Shown here in pieces: positions 34,090 through 45,821 of a stretch of DNA of 64,000 nt. A model generated the notes under the pieces. That model saw nothing but the letters and a program-made list of their open reading frames with translations. It did no database searches and was not told the DNA's origin. The DNA lies in assembly GCA_903772945.1 (NCBI GenBank), contig CAICTM010000324.1, positions 1-64,000 of the forward strand. Reading direction: 5' to 3'. The DNA comes from Seminavis robusta. Its lineage: Eukaryota > Bacillariophyta > Bacillariophyceae > Naviculales > Naviculaceae. The translations under genes and the position numbers were made by a program. How positions within the stretch are numbered: the first letter of the stretch is position 1; each line of letters starts with the position of its first letter.

Positions 34090-36110
34090 TCGAAATTCAG
34101 GACTAGGTTCTGAGGGATCAGGGGCAAGAAATTGAGGACCATTACGGGGGGCAAAGGTTTGGCTTTGCGGATCCACGGAGACAAAAATGGTAGCTTTCAC
34201 AAGGCAATTGAGATACGGGTCTGCATGAAGAAATCATTTGAGAGTAGGAAATTGAGTTTTGGAGGCAATAGCAGAAGCAAGGCGTTTGAAGAGAGTCTTG
34301 GCTTGAGGGGCAAGCATGCCATCACTGAAACAACAAAGGGTGGAAGAAGCGATTGGACTCCCACGCGTCTTTATATTTGGAAAATTTGTCGCGTTCTTGT
34401 TGGGTTAAAACTTTGATGGGATCTTTGTTGCGGTAAGAGGCACAGTATCAATCAGCGCGACGTCAATAATAGCGTGTGTACCTCGTTCAAACAAGCCGCG
34501 AATAAAGATCACCACGTAGAGCTCGGGGGCTGGAGGGGATTGAGAGGGGAGGAAGGGAGGTAATAGAATTGGGTGACGGCAGGGATAGTAGGGGCGGAAC
34601 ACGAGGGAAGGTGTGGTTCTGACTGGACGCTAGAGAACCAAAGCATTCAATGAATAGAACCAAGATTCATTGCGGATTTCATTATCGACGGATGATTAAG
34701 CGCGCGTTTGCAATCCAGAGCAGGTGGAACGCTAGGGACCCGTACAGCCATCCCAAAGTGGGAAGAGTGGGGGGGTAAGACCGAACGGAGAAAAAGAGCA
34801 TCCGCCATTCTTGAGCGAGAGAGTGACGTGCGTTTGGCATATATGGGTGACTGCAAGCCAGGAGCCAGTGCACGACTGCGATTGAGGCGAGCTTCAGCGG
34901 AGTGAGAGTGGCTTTGAGTCTCGAAAGCCGCATTGGTAAGCGTCGTATGGCGTTTGTGGCGCTGATACGACCTTCGTGAGGTGTGCGATGGTTTCAATTT
35001 GAAGGGATGAAGTGGGGGCAATGAAGGGGGTGGCAGGGTCGTGGAAGGGCTAGGGATGGGAATTAAGGCAAGGGGGCAAGGAGAGCTGAGTAATTTCCGA
35101 AGTAATTTGCGAGCTGGCAATGTAGCGGAGGGGGCTTCCGTTATGGGGTTGGGGAGAGAAGGCCGGCAAACTTGTTTGGGGGGGAAGTGAGAGCTCGGGG
35201 GGGCAGTTGCTTGAATGAAGGTTCCATAAAGCGGGGAGGAGCTCAAAATCAGAGCATTTCCAAGGGAAGCCAAGAATCGAGGGGACACGACAGACACTTG
35301 CACAAATTGCCATTCATTTGGAGAGACTTTTGGAAGGCAATATAAGCCGACTTGGGGTAGAACTGAGCCACTTAACAAAGAGATTGAATGCATGCCGTCC
35401 AAGTTGTGATTTTGGAATAACAACCAGGAGGAAAGAGGCTTCAGTTCGCCGATAGACCACCGAGAAATCTGGACCATTGGTGACTTTGAGTGAGAGCCGC
35501 GGGTACGCGTAAAATGAGTGGTGGCTGTGTGAAAATTGGCACTGTGAGTAATAATTTGCATTTATTGCGCTGAACAAAGTGCGAATGGTTTGCCTAGCCG
35601 AATAAGACGGTCTAGAAGCAATATGTTAAATCAGTAAATGCCGGCAGCATTGGCGTCATCGGCATACAGAGATGCAGAAGGTGAGGGAACTCATGGTGAA
35701 GCCGTTTAATGAGGGAACTAAGGCTAAACCGTAGCAGTAAATGGCTAAAGGATCACCTTGCACGAATCCAACAGCGCTGAGGATAATGTGAGCTGTTCCA
35801 GCGGTGAGTCGTGAAAAATAACAAGGGACAATGTTTGTAACTGTTGAAGGTAAAGCGGCGCCTTCGGGCCAAAGATGGCGAACTGTATAAAGCATGGCAG
35901 TTCGATTCAATTCGTTGAAGGCATTAGAGGCATCTATAATAAGGAAGCCGAAATCAGAGTCGAGACTGTCAGATGAGCCAAGGTGATGATCCCAGACATG
36001 ATTGGCCGTGTGGACGGCACCTTCAATGCCTCATGTTTTGGTGGTTGTGTGAGTTTCGACGGCATTGGTTCAGCAGTTGAATGGGGGTTAAGGATTTAGT
36101 GCGGCACTGA
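34090..36110 (-). pseudogene. Degenerate non-LTR-type reverse transcriptase
   Basis: On the minus strand from about 36110: GIEGAVHTANHVWDHHLGSS, IDASNAFNELNRTAM, VRHLWP, GFVQGDPLAIYCYGL (the QGDPLA motif of this RT type) and, in another frame near 35640, an ADDANAAG catalytic box. After more frameshifts come LPPKQACLPALSPQPHNGSP-type wording (the LPxRxGGLGIxNP region) and, near 34400-34500, VVIFIRGLFERGTHAIIDVA with LIDTVPLTATKIPSKF, which corresponds to the VRVTDTDAxSYRNKDPxKVL block seen C-terminal to this RT family in algae and oomycetes. Many stops and frame changes make it inactive. No terminal repeats or poly-A tail were found. The precise clade (R2/CRE-like or other) cannot be fixed from sequence alone. 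Confidence 0.75.
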
Positions 36111-36278
36111 AAGGCTTAATGTTTGCATTTTAGGTCTACTTTTCTTTTTGAAACTCCTCCACTTCTTTCAATCCTTCCATCATCTCCGACGAAGAGAGAG
36201 ACCATACAGTACCATTTCGGTTTGTTACGATAGTAGACCATTGTTGCGCCATCACAGCTACCTGTCACTCTCTCAACA

Positions 36279-38906
36279 ATGAAGAAGAGACCAGGTCATG
36301 GCAAGATGCACGGCGACGGCGTTGTGAGGAAGCGGGTGGCGGTGCAATCATGGCAGCTTTTTCTTCGTTTTCTATTGGTGGTCTTCATCTGGATGCCCCT
36401 GTCGACTGGTTTGACCTATGACAATGACTTCAACGATCCCCAGGAGGCACCAACTCGTCACACAAAAACCAAACGTCGAACACATGTACCAATGGAAGAT
36501 CTCGCCCTGGGAGGAATGGAACCAGAAGAGGCAGCACAACAAGTACTAAGGCGCATTGGCTCTGGCGTGAGTATTCGTACTCTATGGTGGTGGTGCACTC
36601 ATCCTCGCGAAGAGATGACTGGCTTTGAATGCGCTCTCAAATACTAGGCTGACTTTCTTGTTTTTCTTCTGATGACAGGTTGAAGGGCGCTTGACCAAGC
36701 TGTTTGAAAAAGCCACCACACCGGAATGCCGTTCCAAGATTGCGGAACACTTTGGTTATTTTATGAACGCCATTGGAACTGAGCGAAGTCTTCCCTTTCA
36801 GGATGTCACGTTTCGAAATGAATGTCCATCGCCTCCTACGTACAACTATGACAATCCTGATCCAGCACTCCATTTGGGAATGATTCAAAACAAAACCTAC
36901 AAACCTGACGATGGAATTTATAAGCAACCAGAGGACTTGAGATTCTGTTATGCCATCATGACACATGAACATGCACATGAAACAATTCGCTTGATGGAGG
37001 CTCTCCATGAACCAGGACACGTCTTTATTGTCCATGTAGACGCCAAGGAAGCTAGTCAAGAGACACACTATGAACTCAAACAATATGCTTCCTCGCGACC
37101 CCACATTCACATTTTGGATCATCCCAACAGAGTCAGTGTCAATTGGGGTGGATTCAGCATGGTCAATGCTACCTTGCAGATGCTCCATTACTCCTTTGAA
37201 AAGGATTTGGAATACGACAAATTCATCCATCTGGCATCCACCAACTACCCACTGGCATCCAACGCCAAGATTCGAGAGACCATTGCTAACTACCCCATCG
37301 ATGCCAATCTGGTGCATGTAGTTCTCAAGCCCAGCCGCCCCAAACTCGCATCGTGGCACTATTTCGTTGAATGCGACGATGCTGTGCATCGAATCTACCG
37401 ACTACCACCTCTCATCAATGCCACTGCGGGAGTGGAGCTGTACACATCCAGTCAATGGTTCACATTGAGTCGGGAGTTTGCACGGTACCTGGCATACCCC
37501 AGACCCAACACGTTTGTCTACGAGTTTCTACAATATGCGCAGCACGTTGTGGTGGCGGATGAGACGTTCTTTGGGACGGCCCTTCTCCACTCTCCCTATT
37601 GTGACAAGCATCACAATTGGAACTTTGTCCACTTGCAATTCGATCAGTGGGAAAACCAAGTGGCATTGGAAGAGCGAGACCCCAAAAAGTGCATCATGCC
37701 CGACCCGAATCACTGTGGGCGGTCCCCCACTACCATCACGATGGACTATGTGGATCTATTGACACTCTCGGATGATTTATTTGCGCGCAAGTTTGCGGAC
37801 AATCCCGATGTGAAAGATGTCTTGGATCGGCACCGATTAGAACAGCAACAACTGTACAATGACAACAGCACGGCCAAAGCGGTGCCAAGCAGGGTGAATA
37901 CAACTTTTGAAGGTCAGGGGGTTTTGATTGTGGCCAAAGACACCGTATCCAGTGACACGCCCCTCTGCGTGGGACTGGGGCCCACGGGAAATTATGCAAA
38001 GCTGGTGCCATGTTTCTATGAGGGTATTCCGCCATCGTTGGCGGAGGGATGGGAGACGGGAGCTGTCATTGTCGAAGAGACTCCGATGCACAATCGATGG
38101 CGGCTAGGACCCTGTACCCCCGATGGCAACTTGGAACGTCAGTAAGTATTCCTCTTTCATGTTGACATGGCACAAGCAACATGGATTCGCTCAATTTGTA
38201 CAATCAACTCATCATTCTTTGCTTCCCACACGAAAGGTTCTCTGCCGAGATGAAAATGACACCAGGAGACTACAGTCCAACAGGTCCACGCTGCACGTTG
38301 ACTCAAGTGGATGGTATTCGAGAAGGCAGATGCCTGGACGCCCATTCCAACGACATTGAACCTGGCGGCAAGGCCAGAGTCTTTCCTTGTGTCAAACGAT
38401 GGCCTCAGTTCTACTCGTTTGGAAATGGCGCGCTGGCGCCCCAAAATAGCATGCACACAAACGTGCCCAAGCACATTGTGGATCGGATACGACAATCACG
38501 GCCGGATGAACCACCGCAGGAAGCATACCTGTGCTTGGGTGTGCTGGGAAGGGGTGACAAGGATGAAGAACACTTGTATGTAGTAGAGACAGACGACGAA
38601 AATGCGCCAGATGAAGAGATCGTGGTGAAGGAATACGATGACGAGGAATTTGGCAGTGACGGCTTTCTCAAGTTGGATCACTTTCGAGGCGAGGAAATCG
38701 TTGCAACTCGGTGCTCCAATGTTGGGGCCGTGATCGAATGGTTGTTTGTGCCCTACATTCTCGAAGATGACCCGGACGTGGAGCAAGCCACAACCGTAGA
38801 CCTCGCCGGTGAATCAAGCAATAGTGAGGCCAAGGCAACCCAACCTTCACAACCAACCTGTGCATCAGAGTCGTGCGGCGAACCAGACCTAAAGTCGGAG
38901 CAATAG
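36279..38906 (+). CDS. Core-2/I-branching-type glycosyltransferase (GT14) with lectin-like tail, 806 aa
   Basis: Exons 36279-36566, 36679-38141 and 38237-38906; introns of 112 and 95 bp (GTGAGT...ACAG, GTAAGT...AAAG), joins in frame. Residues about 25-42 (WQLFLRFLLVVFIWMPL) are a signal anchor, so a type II Golgi protein. The GT14 domain is in exon 2: FCYAIMTHEHAHETIRLMEA, FIVHVDAK, HPNRVSVNWGGFSMVNATL, FIHLASTNYPLAS, QWFTLSREFARYLA, and VADETFFGTALLHSPYC before HNWNFVHLQFDQW. GT14 enzymes add GlcNAc branches or xylose to glycans. The C-terminal 260 residues contain CTLTQVDGIREGRCLDAHSN, ARVFPCVKRWPQFYSFG, resembling a ricin-B-type repeat, then an acidic low-complexity end. The exact sugar is unknown. 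Confidence 0.85.
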
Positions 38907-39248
38907 AAACTGTGTCAATCAAGTGAAGCCTTGAAGCTTGGCCACGAGGCAAATGGCCTCTGTTCATCACTTCTCCAAGTACCAGACTATCTTAGGGTTT
39001 GACTGTCATCTTGTATCCACTAGCAAGCTAGTACATGTACCGTAGGCAACGCCGAGTGACTCTGTCAGCCACAATACGCTATACTAGTATTCTGTCTGCT
39101 AACATGCAATTACTTAGGAGGTTATAACTGAAACTAAGCCAAGTAGAACGCTCTTCCCTTCGTTGACTACTTTTTTGAACCGAAGGTAGCTCTACCAGAA
39201 AGATGCAGATTACTTCATTGGCTACCACGCATGGCAGCGAACCGCGCT

Positions 39249-41926
39249 TTATTCGTTGGATGTGAACTTCTTCACTGCCACATAGAGTGAGCGGACCCAT
39301 GTGAGTTTGGGATCATCTTCCCGCAACCTCCTCGACAAGTTGCTCAACAGAGCAAATGATAGGCGAAGGGTACCAATGTGTCCCAGCACAGCGCAGGCCC
39401 CAAGGCTGCCGCCATACATTGCCCCGACAACAGACGGAAGGAACGCATCGGATCCAGAAAGGAACAAACCTGGGACGGAAGTGTGAGGAGTTGTGGTCCA
39501 CTTGGAGATGCAGAAAAAGACGAGATGTAAGGGGCATGATGCAACCATGATTTTATGGGGACAATTCCATTCCTCCGCGCACCTTCCTATTGATGGGCTT
39601 AAACATTTCCTGGTTGCAGAAGGTACCATAGCTGCCACCGCGATAGCTACGTAGGGAAAGGAGACGAGAGAGAGAGGTGAGAGCAAGGTAGAAGAGAAAG
39701 GTTTTGTCATTGGTCTCCACATCACAAATACTCACCTCGACAAATAGGTTACTTCTGTAAGGGGAGTGCCCAAGTGATAAAACTCTACTTTGTCCCTCAC
39801 TTGAGGTACTGCCTCTAGCAAGATATCCATGAGATGCACCCGCAACTCCTCTTTGAAGGCCTCGTACTCGGGTGCCCGGTGCCTCGGTGGCATGTTCTTC
39901 CATTTCTCAAACCACTATGCAAGAAGGAAAGAGGGACGACAACGGTCAGGGGTTGATCTCAAGAGCGCCTTGGATCCTTTTGCCTGCTCTCTCTCTCTCT
40001 CTCTCTTCACCTACCTCGTATTGTCCATCACTGATCATGATGCAGTTGCCTGATGAAAGACGACAAGTACAGCAAACAAATGTATTCATCAGACGATGGA
40101 AGCAAAGGATTCATGGTGTACAGGTGCAATTGCAAGACTTACTGATGCCAGGGAATCGGCGCTTCCATTTAGTGTCCTTCGTGCAAGGGAACCCAATGTA
40201 AACGGTGGGAGGGCGCACTTGACAAGGCTGATGCATATATGAGTCGAACGCCTCGTCAATACCATATCCGTTAAAGTACCACAGGTTGTGCTTTGGCAGA
40301 TCCAATTCGTCGGGATCTCCTTTGATCTTACAGAACAAGAACACATGCCCATTGCTCTGCCTGATGGAGCGCTCAGTTGGTTGCTACATGTAGGGGGGTT
40401 GCAGCGAAACGTGTAAGATGATGCCAAGTGCAATGGTGGTGCGCCCGGAGCAAACACGTTCTTTCGTTTACCTGAAAGCGTTTGACTACAGGAAGGTCTT
40501 GTGGCAGCAGTTTGTTGTATAAATTATAGACAGACGTTGCGCAGACGACATTCTTGGCGAAGATCTCTGTTTCTGGAACCAATAGCTTCTCCTCCTCCGA
40601 GTTGCATTCGGCTAATGCCGAGGTGCTACTGACGCGGACCCCAACAGCTCTGCCATTCTCCACAATGATGCCCCTGACCGTAGCATCGACAAAGACTTCC
40701 CCGCCATAGGCACGAACCATACTAGTCAATCGGATGGAGATTTTCTGTGTGGCCCCAACTGTATACGAACCACCGTCCATATAGTGTGCCATGGTGATGC
40801 CGTGCGCAGCCATCGTCGCCTCACGAGGTTGCACAGCGTAATCCCCAATAGGATGGGTTAGGACGGCCTTGAGTCTGCGTATGGATGTATCGGGCTCGAT
40901 GCCTTCAGGGGCCTTGGGAATTTCCTGATACTCTGCCAACAACTTTTCCTTGGAGTAGCCCAATGCCAGCACAGCATGTTGAACATCCCTCACTGTCAAG
41001 GTAGCATACTTCATCAGTCGATCCACCTTCTCCTGGACCAGAAACTGCAGAGAATTGGGTAGGATGCGTGATATTCCCAGAGCTGTAAATCCATCGTGGA
41101 TATCGTTGCACACGTCCATGTAAACCATTGCCCTCAAGCGCAAAGTCTCATTGTCTGGGTCAATGCGTTCCATGATTCTGTCCACCGTTTCCATACCTCC
41201 ACTGACAAACGGATACGTCTTGTGATTGGGAGCACCTTTCTTGACGTGGTTATCCGCTGGAAAGACAATTTCATCATATGGATCCTCCAGCGCAGTCCAC
41301 TCCTGAAAGCCATGAGAAGCAAAATCCATGATAGCTCCAGAACGAGCCGTTGGCTGGCCCATTGCTTTTGAAGTATAGTGCAAGCCTGTGTCCCATTCGC
41401 CTGCAGAGGTGGGCACAACAATTTTTGGGTTACGATGCACGGAATGAAAATGAACAAGCAACTCTCCAAGTCAGTACGTACAATTTTGCTCTCGAAAGCT
41501 ATGAGTGCATCCACCGGTCACTGTGGGATGCTGCTCCAACACCAAAACACGCTGTCCCGATTGCGCCAAGAGACTGGAAGTGGTAGATCCCCCCGATCCA
41601 GAGCCAATCACAATTGTATCCAACTTTTCAGGCACCATTTCTGGCTGAAAGGCGACGGCACGCATCGGCTGAACCTTGCGCTTGACAGGCCAACTCAACA
41701 CGAGATAGGCCAGGAACAGCAATGACATGATGGTTGTGGCCACAATCAGCCCCAACAGCACCCAAAGGGAGCCTTTCCAGAGAGCCGATAAGGTCACGGG
41801 TGGGAGAGACAAGATCACCGGACCCAGCATTAGTATCATCAGGAGAAACATCTCGTCGTGATGAGAAGGACCCTTGGCATGGATTTCATTGCCTCCTTGA
41901 GGAGGATGGTGAATCATCATCCTCAT
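39249..41926 (-). CDS. RetSat/CRTISO-like FAD oxidoreductase, seven exons, 710 aa
   Basis: Exons 41926-41482, 41400-40472, 40371-40143, 40049-40015, 39914-39736, 39646-39583 and 39500-39249. Every join is GT-AG and keeps frame; two exons are only 35 and 64 nt. It resembles all-trans-retinol 13,14-reductases and carotenoid isomerases, FAD enzymes that act on polyene chains. Visible features: an N-terminal membrane region (LLGLIVATTIMSLLFLAYLV), FAD dinucleotide fold TIVIGSGSGGSTTSSLLAQS with LVLEQHPTVTGGCTH, then EWDTGLHYTS, YAVQPREATMAAHGITMAHY with MDGGSYTVGATQKIS, EVFVDATVRGIIVENGRAVG, and the C-terminal GLFLSGSDAFLPSVVGAMYG FAD-closing motif. ATG 41926 is preferred; 42076 is in frame but would add a polar Lys-rich leader. 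The substrate (carotenoid, retinoid or other lipid) is not determined. Confidence 0.88.
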
Positions 41927-42976
41927 TGTGGTATCTTTTTTTTCTTTTCTTAGGTTTTTTTCAGTTTGTTTGTCTTTCTTACTTTGTTGTTTTGTGCTAT
42001 CAACACACTTCCATCCATCAGCGGCTTCTGTTTGGACTTCGCAGGTTGTCTTGATCCCACGACTGCATCCTTTCATTCTTCAGCTTCCGTTGCAATAGCT
42101 TGGCAGCCCATTTCTTGGACCCAATGACAAGTGGGTTCTCACCAAAAGTAAGAACTGCGAATTCAGCTTGGCCTTGGAAGGGAAGCACTGCTACTGCGCT
42201 GCAGGCATGTGCGTGGCATTGCAGCGTTTATAGATTTGCCGCGGCATCGACCTCCTTCGATGCGAACGAACGTGCGACGAACCCAGAATGTTGTCAAGCA
42301 AGGCGATGTGATCGATTATTCGATTCGATCCGACTCTTTTATCATTCGATTCGATTGATTCGCTTCCGGGCCAGACCTTCAAGGGTGCTGGCAGACTTGC
42401 GGGAGTCTCTTCTCAGCTCGAAAGTTGGCACTTTTACCAGCTGAAGAGCAAAAAGAGTTTGTGGATGCAATCGTCTCCACTCATCTTGATTGTGTCTCAA
42501 GAGTGCGACAACAAGAAGGCAAATGTTATCAAGCTCTACTTTGAAATGATGATGGAAATTGCTTGACGTGTGGACACCGCCGACGGACCAGCTCGCACTC
42601 CTTTGGAGCGAGGCGAGGGTACCGCTAGCCCCATTGGCTTTGATTCGTGGCCTCGTCAGTTCTGCTGATAAGGCCATGCACCACCGAATTAGACTGGGTT
42701 ACATGGATGGCTTGGAGGAGGACCGAGTGGCTGTGAAAGTAGCTGGAATCAGTCATGTCGTTTGATTTTGAATCAACTTGCGCAAAAAGCCTTCAAGCCA
42801 CTTGTTAAAGCACGCATAAAAGAGGAGCGAGCTTTCCTACTGCCCCGCATCTTCCGATCTATCTGCTGAATTTGAAGGGATCATTAGCTGTGCATATTTT
42901 AAAATAGCATTTTTTGTTTGTGATTGTAACCTACTCAAAAGTGATCATAGCTTTCTCCAACCAACTGTCTTTTGGA
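41927..42976. other. Spacer without a recognised gene
   Basis: 1.05 kb between the 5' end of the RetSat-like gene and the 3' end of the next minus-strand gene. Contains a T-rich run (41936-41960), a Lys-rich in-frame extension of the RetSat gene that is probably untranslated, and short unmatched open frames. A GATTCGATTCGATC-type repeat lies at about 42310-42365. Confidence 0.4.
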
Positions 42977-44014
42977 TTAGTCTGCCCATACTTCATAGTC
43001 ATCCATTTGCTTTGTTTGTTCGTTGGTCAGATATCGTCGGGATTTTCCCTGAAATCGGAACGGTAAGGAGAAGAGCGACAGCAACCAAATCGAGGCATAC
43101 ACCAAGGGAGCAGCTATCAGAAGGCAGATCATGGAGTAGAATGCTGTCAAGATGGGTGCTCGATTCCAATTCAGAAAGGCATACAAGGAGTCATCATTGC
43201 TGCTTTTGTAGGGGTTTCCAATTTCCAGGTAAGAATGGATCAAGCTCCAAAGAAGGAACATGTATATAACTCCAAGAAAGAACCATTGGTGGTTGATGCG
43301 AATTGGGATCTGGTTCAGGCAGAGTCCCTCCGAAATGAGCAAGAGAAAGACACTTCCAAAACTGATGAGACTTCCCTCCAAGTCTCCCCCCTGGTACTCA
43401 AATATCCAAAACGCGAGGGAAGCAAAAAGCTGAGCCGGAGCCGCAATGGAAAACAACGTCCAAGAAGCCTTGTGCCATCCGTTAGGGAAATAATGGACAC
43501 TGGGAAAGTTCAACTGGGCAGTGGCAGGTCGCAGGACATGACCAATAATGGAAGACCACATATACAGCACCGTCGCTATATTGGCCCAATGATCAAAGGT
43601 TGCTAGATAGAACGCCCTGGGTTGTGTTTGGAAAAAGCCGTCCGCCGTTATAAAGGTGATCCATACACCAATCACAAACTTCATGGCGCAATTCCACCAT
43701 TTTGGCCTGCTGCTAAACGAAGCCGGAATGTCCACATATTTATCTGTGACTTCTCGTATCGAATAGAGCTGCCGTATCTCCATTGCATCCAGTTCTGCAT
43801 AGTATCGCTCCCGAATGCCCATTGAATTTTTCTCGCTGGCAGATCTGTCGCGTTTCGTGTTCTTTCCCGTCCAGCCTGTCGATGTTTGCGTCTCGTCTCC
43901 GGCCCCTTGCGTTTCCAGCAAATCATTATCCATGGCAAACCTCTCGTCGTAGGCATCTTCTCGGTGCTTTTCGTTGCGACATGTTAGCTTTCGAAAGAGT
44001 TTCTTCCAACCCAT
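42977..44014 (-). CDS. Six- or seven-pass membrane protein, rolling-stone-like, 345 aa
   Basis: Single exon. ATG 44014 (ACCATGG context) is chosen; the frame extends 11 codons upstream to a TTG only. The first 100 residues are polar and charged. Six or seven hydrophobic helices follow, for example WWNCAMKFVIGVWITFI, WANIATVLYMWSSIIGHVL, LFSIAAPAQLFASLAFWIF, GSLISFGSVFLLLISEGLC, FFLGVIYMFLLWSLIHSYL and ILTAFYSMICLLIAAPLVYA. A His between helices (RINHQWFFLGVIY) and SLYAFLNWNRAP near the last helix recall the rolling-stone/FAR-17a group, whose metazoan relatives include threonine-dependent lipid hydrolases. The similarity is weak, so the function stays open. No frameshift is seen. Confidence 0.75.
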   Translation of the reverse strand: MGWKKLFRKLTCRNEKHREDAYDERFAMDNDLLETQGAGDETQTSTGWTGKNTKRDRSASEKNSMGIRERYYAELDAMEIRQLYSIREVTDKYVDIPASFSSRPKWWNCAMKFVIGVWITFITADGFFQTQPRAFYLATFDHWANIATVLYMWSSIIGHVLRPATAQLNFPSVHYFPNGWHKASWTLFSIAAPAQLFASLAFWIFEYQGGDLEGSLISFGSVFLLLISEGLCLNQIPIRINHQWFFLGVIYMFLLWSLIHSYLEIGNPYKSSNDDSLYAFLNWNRAPILTAFYSMICLLIAAPLVYASIWLLSLFSLPFRFQGKSRRYLTNEQTKQMDDYEVWAD

Positions 44015-44549
44015 GGTCAAGTATAATGAATGATGAATGATGTCCAAGGGCTAGCTTGCTGTGGCATAAATTAGTGTGAGTTGTCTCCAGATCTAATGAG
44101 GTTGGATGGAGCAGGAGAAGGCATGGCTACCGTTGCACATGTTGGAGTATGGTACTTAGATCCGTTAGAAAAGGATACTTAAAGGCGAGCATGAGGTGCT
44201 TTCAGCGCTCACAATTATTATTAGTCTTCTCTTCCGTAATGCGCTTGGCGGGCTGGTGCGAACTGCGAAGGGACCTGGCTCTGCAAACAGGAAGCGGTAC
44301 GTGGTACCGTACTATCTATATCATATTTCAAAGCTAATAAGCGAAGGGAGAGGACGACTGGATACAGATTGAGTAACACCAGGCGACAAAACGACCAAGG
44401 GTTTCTTGCTTTGGATTGGAGCACCGGTTTGGATTACTAGCTAGGCGGGGGGATACGTATCCCACAGTTCCATTTTTCGATTAATTTCTTGCCTACCAAG
44501 GTTTGCTTGCTCTGCTAGATTGAATCTCTGTGAGATCTAATTAGCTAGA
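44015..44549. other. Spacer, putative promoter of the membrane-protein gene
   Basis: 535 bp upstream of the rolling-stone-like gene and downstream of the SAP/STI1 gene stop. Contains GTACGTGGTACCGTAC (44297-44312) and CTAG words. No gene is seen. Confidence 0.4.
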
Positions 44550-45266
44550 CTATGCTCCTCCAGGGGGTCCACCCAGAATCGATTGAAGCGTTCCAACCAT
44601 ATCCCGTAGCTCAGTATCGTCTTTTAAGGCCTGTTCCAGCTCCTCTTGTCCACCCGTCATGACAAGTTTCATGGCTTCTTGCATTTTGGTACTTTGAAGC
44701 AGAGTCATCACCTCTGGATTCTCCACCAGATTTTTGAATTGTTCTGGACTCAAACCACCGGGCAAATTTCCATCGTTCCCTACCGCCTGGTCGAGAAGCA
44801 CGTCGTCACTCAAAGCTTCATCCACCGGTTGGCGACCTTCAAATTGATCTTCTAAACGCTGTTTGTTGAATTGATCAATCAGTTCTGGGTTGGCTTTGCC
44901 GCTCATTCGAGCAGCTGTGAGACGTTCGTCTAGGGATTCCTTGTCGAAGCAATCGTCATACGCCACTCCTCTCGTGTCCAGTTCCGCTTTGATTTCGGAT
45001 ACCCTCATTTTTCCTGGTTCTACTTCTTCTTCATCCTCTTCATCTTTATCGTCGATCGATGCATCATCCGAGCCTTCGGCAGTGGCAAGGGGGACGATAA
45101 TATTGCCTCTGGCTTTTGGTAGTCCTGCCCAGGTAGGAAAGACGAGTGGTGCCGGAGCAGCGCGGATTCTTTGCAGCTGCCGATTCAGCACTGGCAAGAC
45201 AAGCAAGGAATGGCTTGACGCTACCAAAGCGACAAAGATAAAACAAACGAAACCAAGAAATGTCAT
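44550..45266 (-). CDS. SAP- and STI1-like secretory or organellar protein, 238 aa
   Basis: Single exon from ATG 45266. The first 20 residues (MTFLGFVCFIFVALVASSHS) are a signal peptide. A SAP-like helix-extension-helix appears at about 86-120 (MRVSEIKAELDTRGVAYDDC, then FDKESLDERLTAAR), of the ARMET/DnaJ-associated sort seen in algal secreted proteins. The C-terminus has an STI1/Hop-type segment (LVENPEVMTLLQSTKMQEAM, then DTELRDMVGTLQSILGG), found in co-chaperones. An acidic run (DDKDEEDEEEVEPG) joins them. A chaperone-assisting role in the ER or, through a bipartite signal, in the plastid is an inference. Confidence 0.75.
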   Translation of the reverse strand: MTFLGFVCFIFVALVASSHSLLVLPVLNRQLQRIRAAPAPLVFPTWAGLPKARGNIIVPLATAEGSDDASIDDKDEEDEEEVEPGKMRVSEIKAELDTRGVAYDDCFDKESLDERLTAARMSGKANPELIDQFNKQRLEDQFEGRQPVDEALSDDVLLDQAVGNDGNLPGGLSPEQFKNLVENPEVMTLLQSTKMQEAMKLVMTGGQEELEQALKDDTELRDMVGTLQSILGGPPGGA

Positions 45267-45699
45267 CTCTTTCTACTGGTGGTCGTTTCCTTCTTGATGA
45301 GCGTGACTTGTGGTCGGTGGTGTGGATTCACATCAGGATTTGAAACTTGAGAACATATCTCTTGTATCTTTCGATTTTCGATGACACCTATCGAACGACG
45401 CACTGACGTCCATCGCATTCGATGGTCCATAGCGAACTTCAAAGCCTTGGTAGTGTAGATAGCTCAAAGCATCCAAACCAGTAGTGAGGACAACCTATCT
45501 AAGCTCTAGCTAGCTACTAGATTGAGCTCCTGCAAAGCAAGACTTTCATATCTACAAAAACAGCCAACTCTCATGCAACCATTTCAAACATTACTTCGCA
45601 GTTTTCAGCCACCGTAGAACCGTTCCTGCCAGACATCCAGCATGCAGACCTACCATACTCTTGGTGGCTCTGCCTCCAGCCATCCACGACCACTTCTTG

Positions 45700-45790
45700 T
45701 TTAAACTGCAAATTTTACACCAGTGGCTTCCTCAGTGGAGCGCAGAGCATGTTCATGGCATCCTTGTCTGTCTCAAAAGGCTGAAATTCT
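45700..45790 (-). pseudogene. Decayed partial duplicate of the SDR 3' end
   Basis: About 85 bp here match the 3' end of the downstream SDR gene (45822-45910): both carry CATGGCATCCTTGTCTGTCTC and nearby CCAGT(G/A)GCTTCCTCA. Read on the minus strand it gives ETDKDAMNML, like the SDR's ETDKDAMDML, then loses frame. It is a tandem duplication remnant. Confidence 0.8.
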
Positions 45791-45821
45791 GTCTCATCCT
45801 TGCTTATTGACACCTCCCCAT

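Noticed and set aside
36637-37389. 250-codon minus-strand frame
   Set aside because: Antisense to the GT14 domain and without known motifs.
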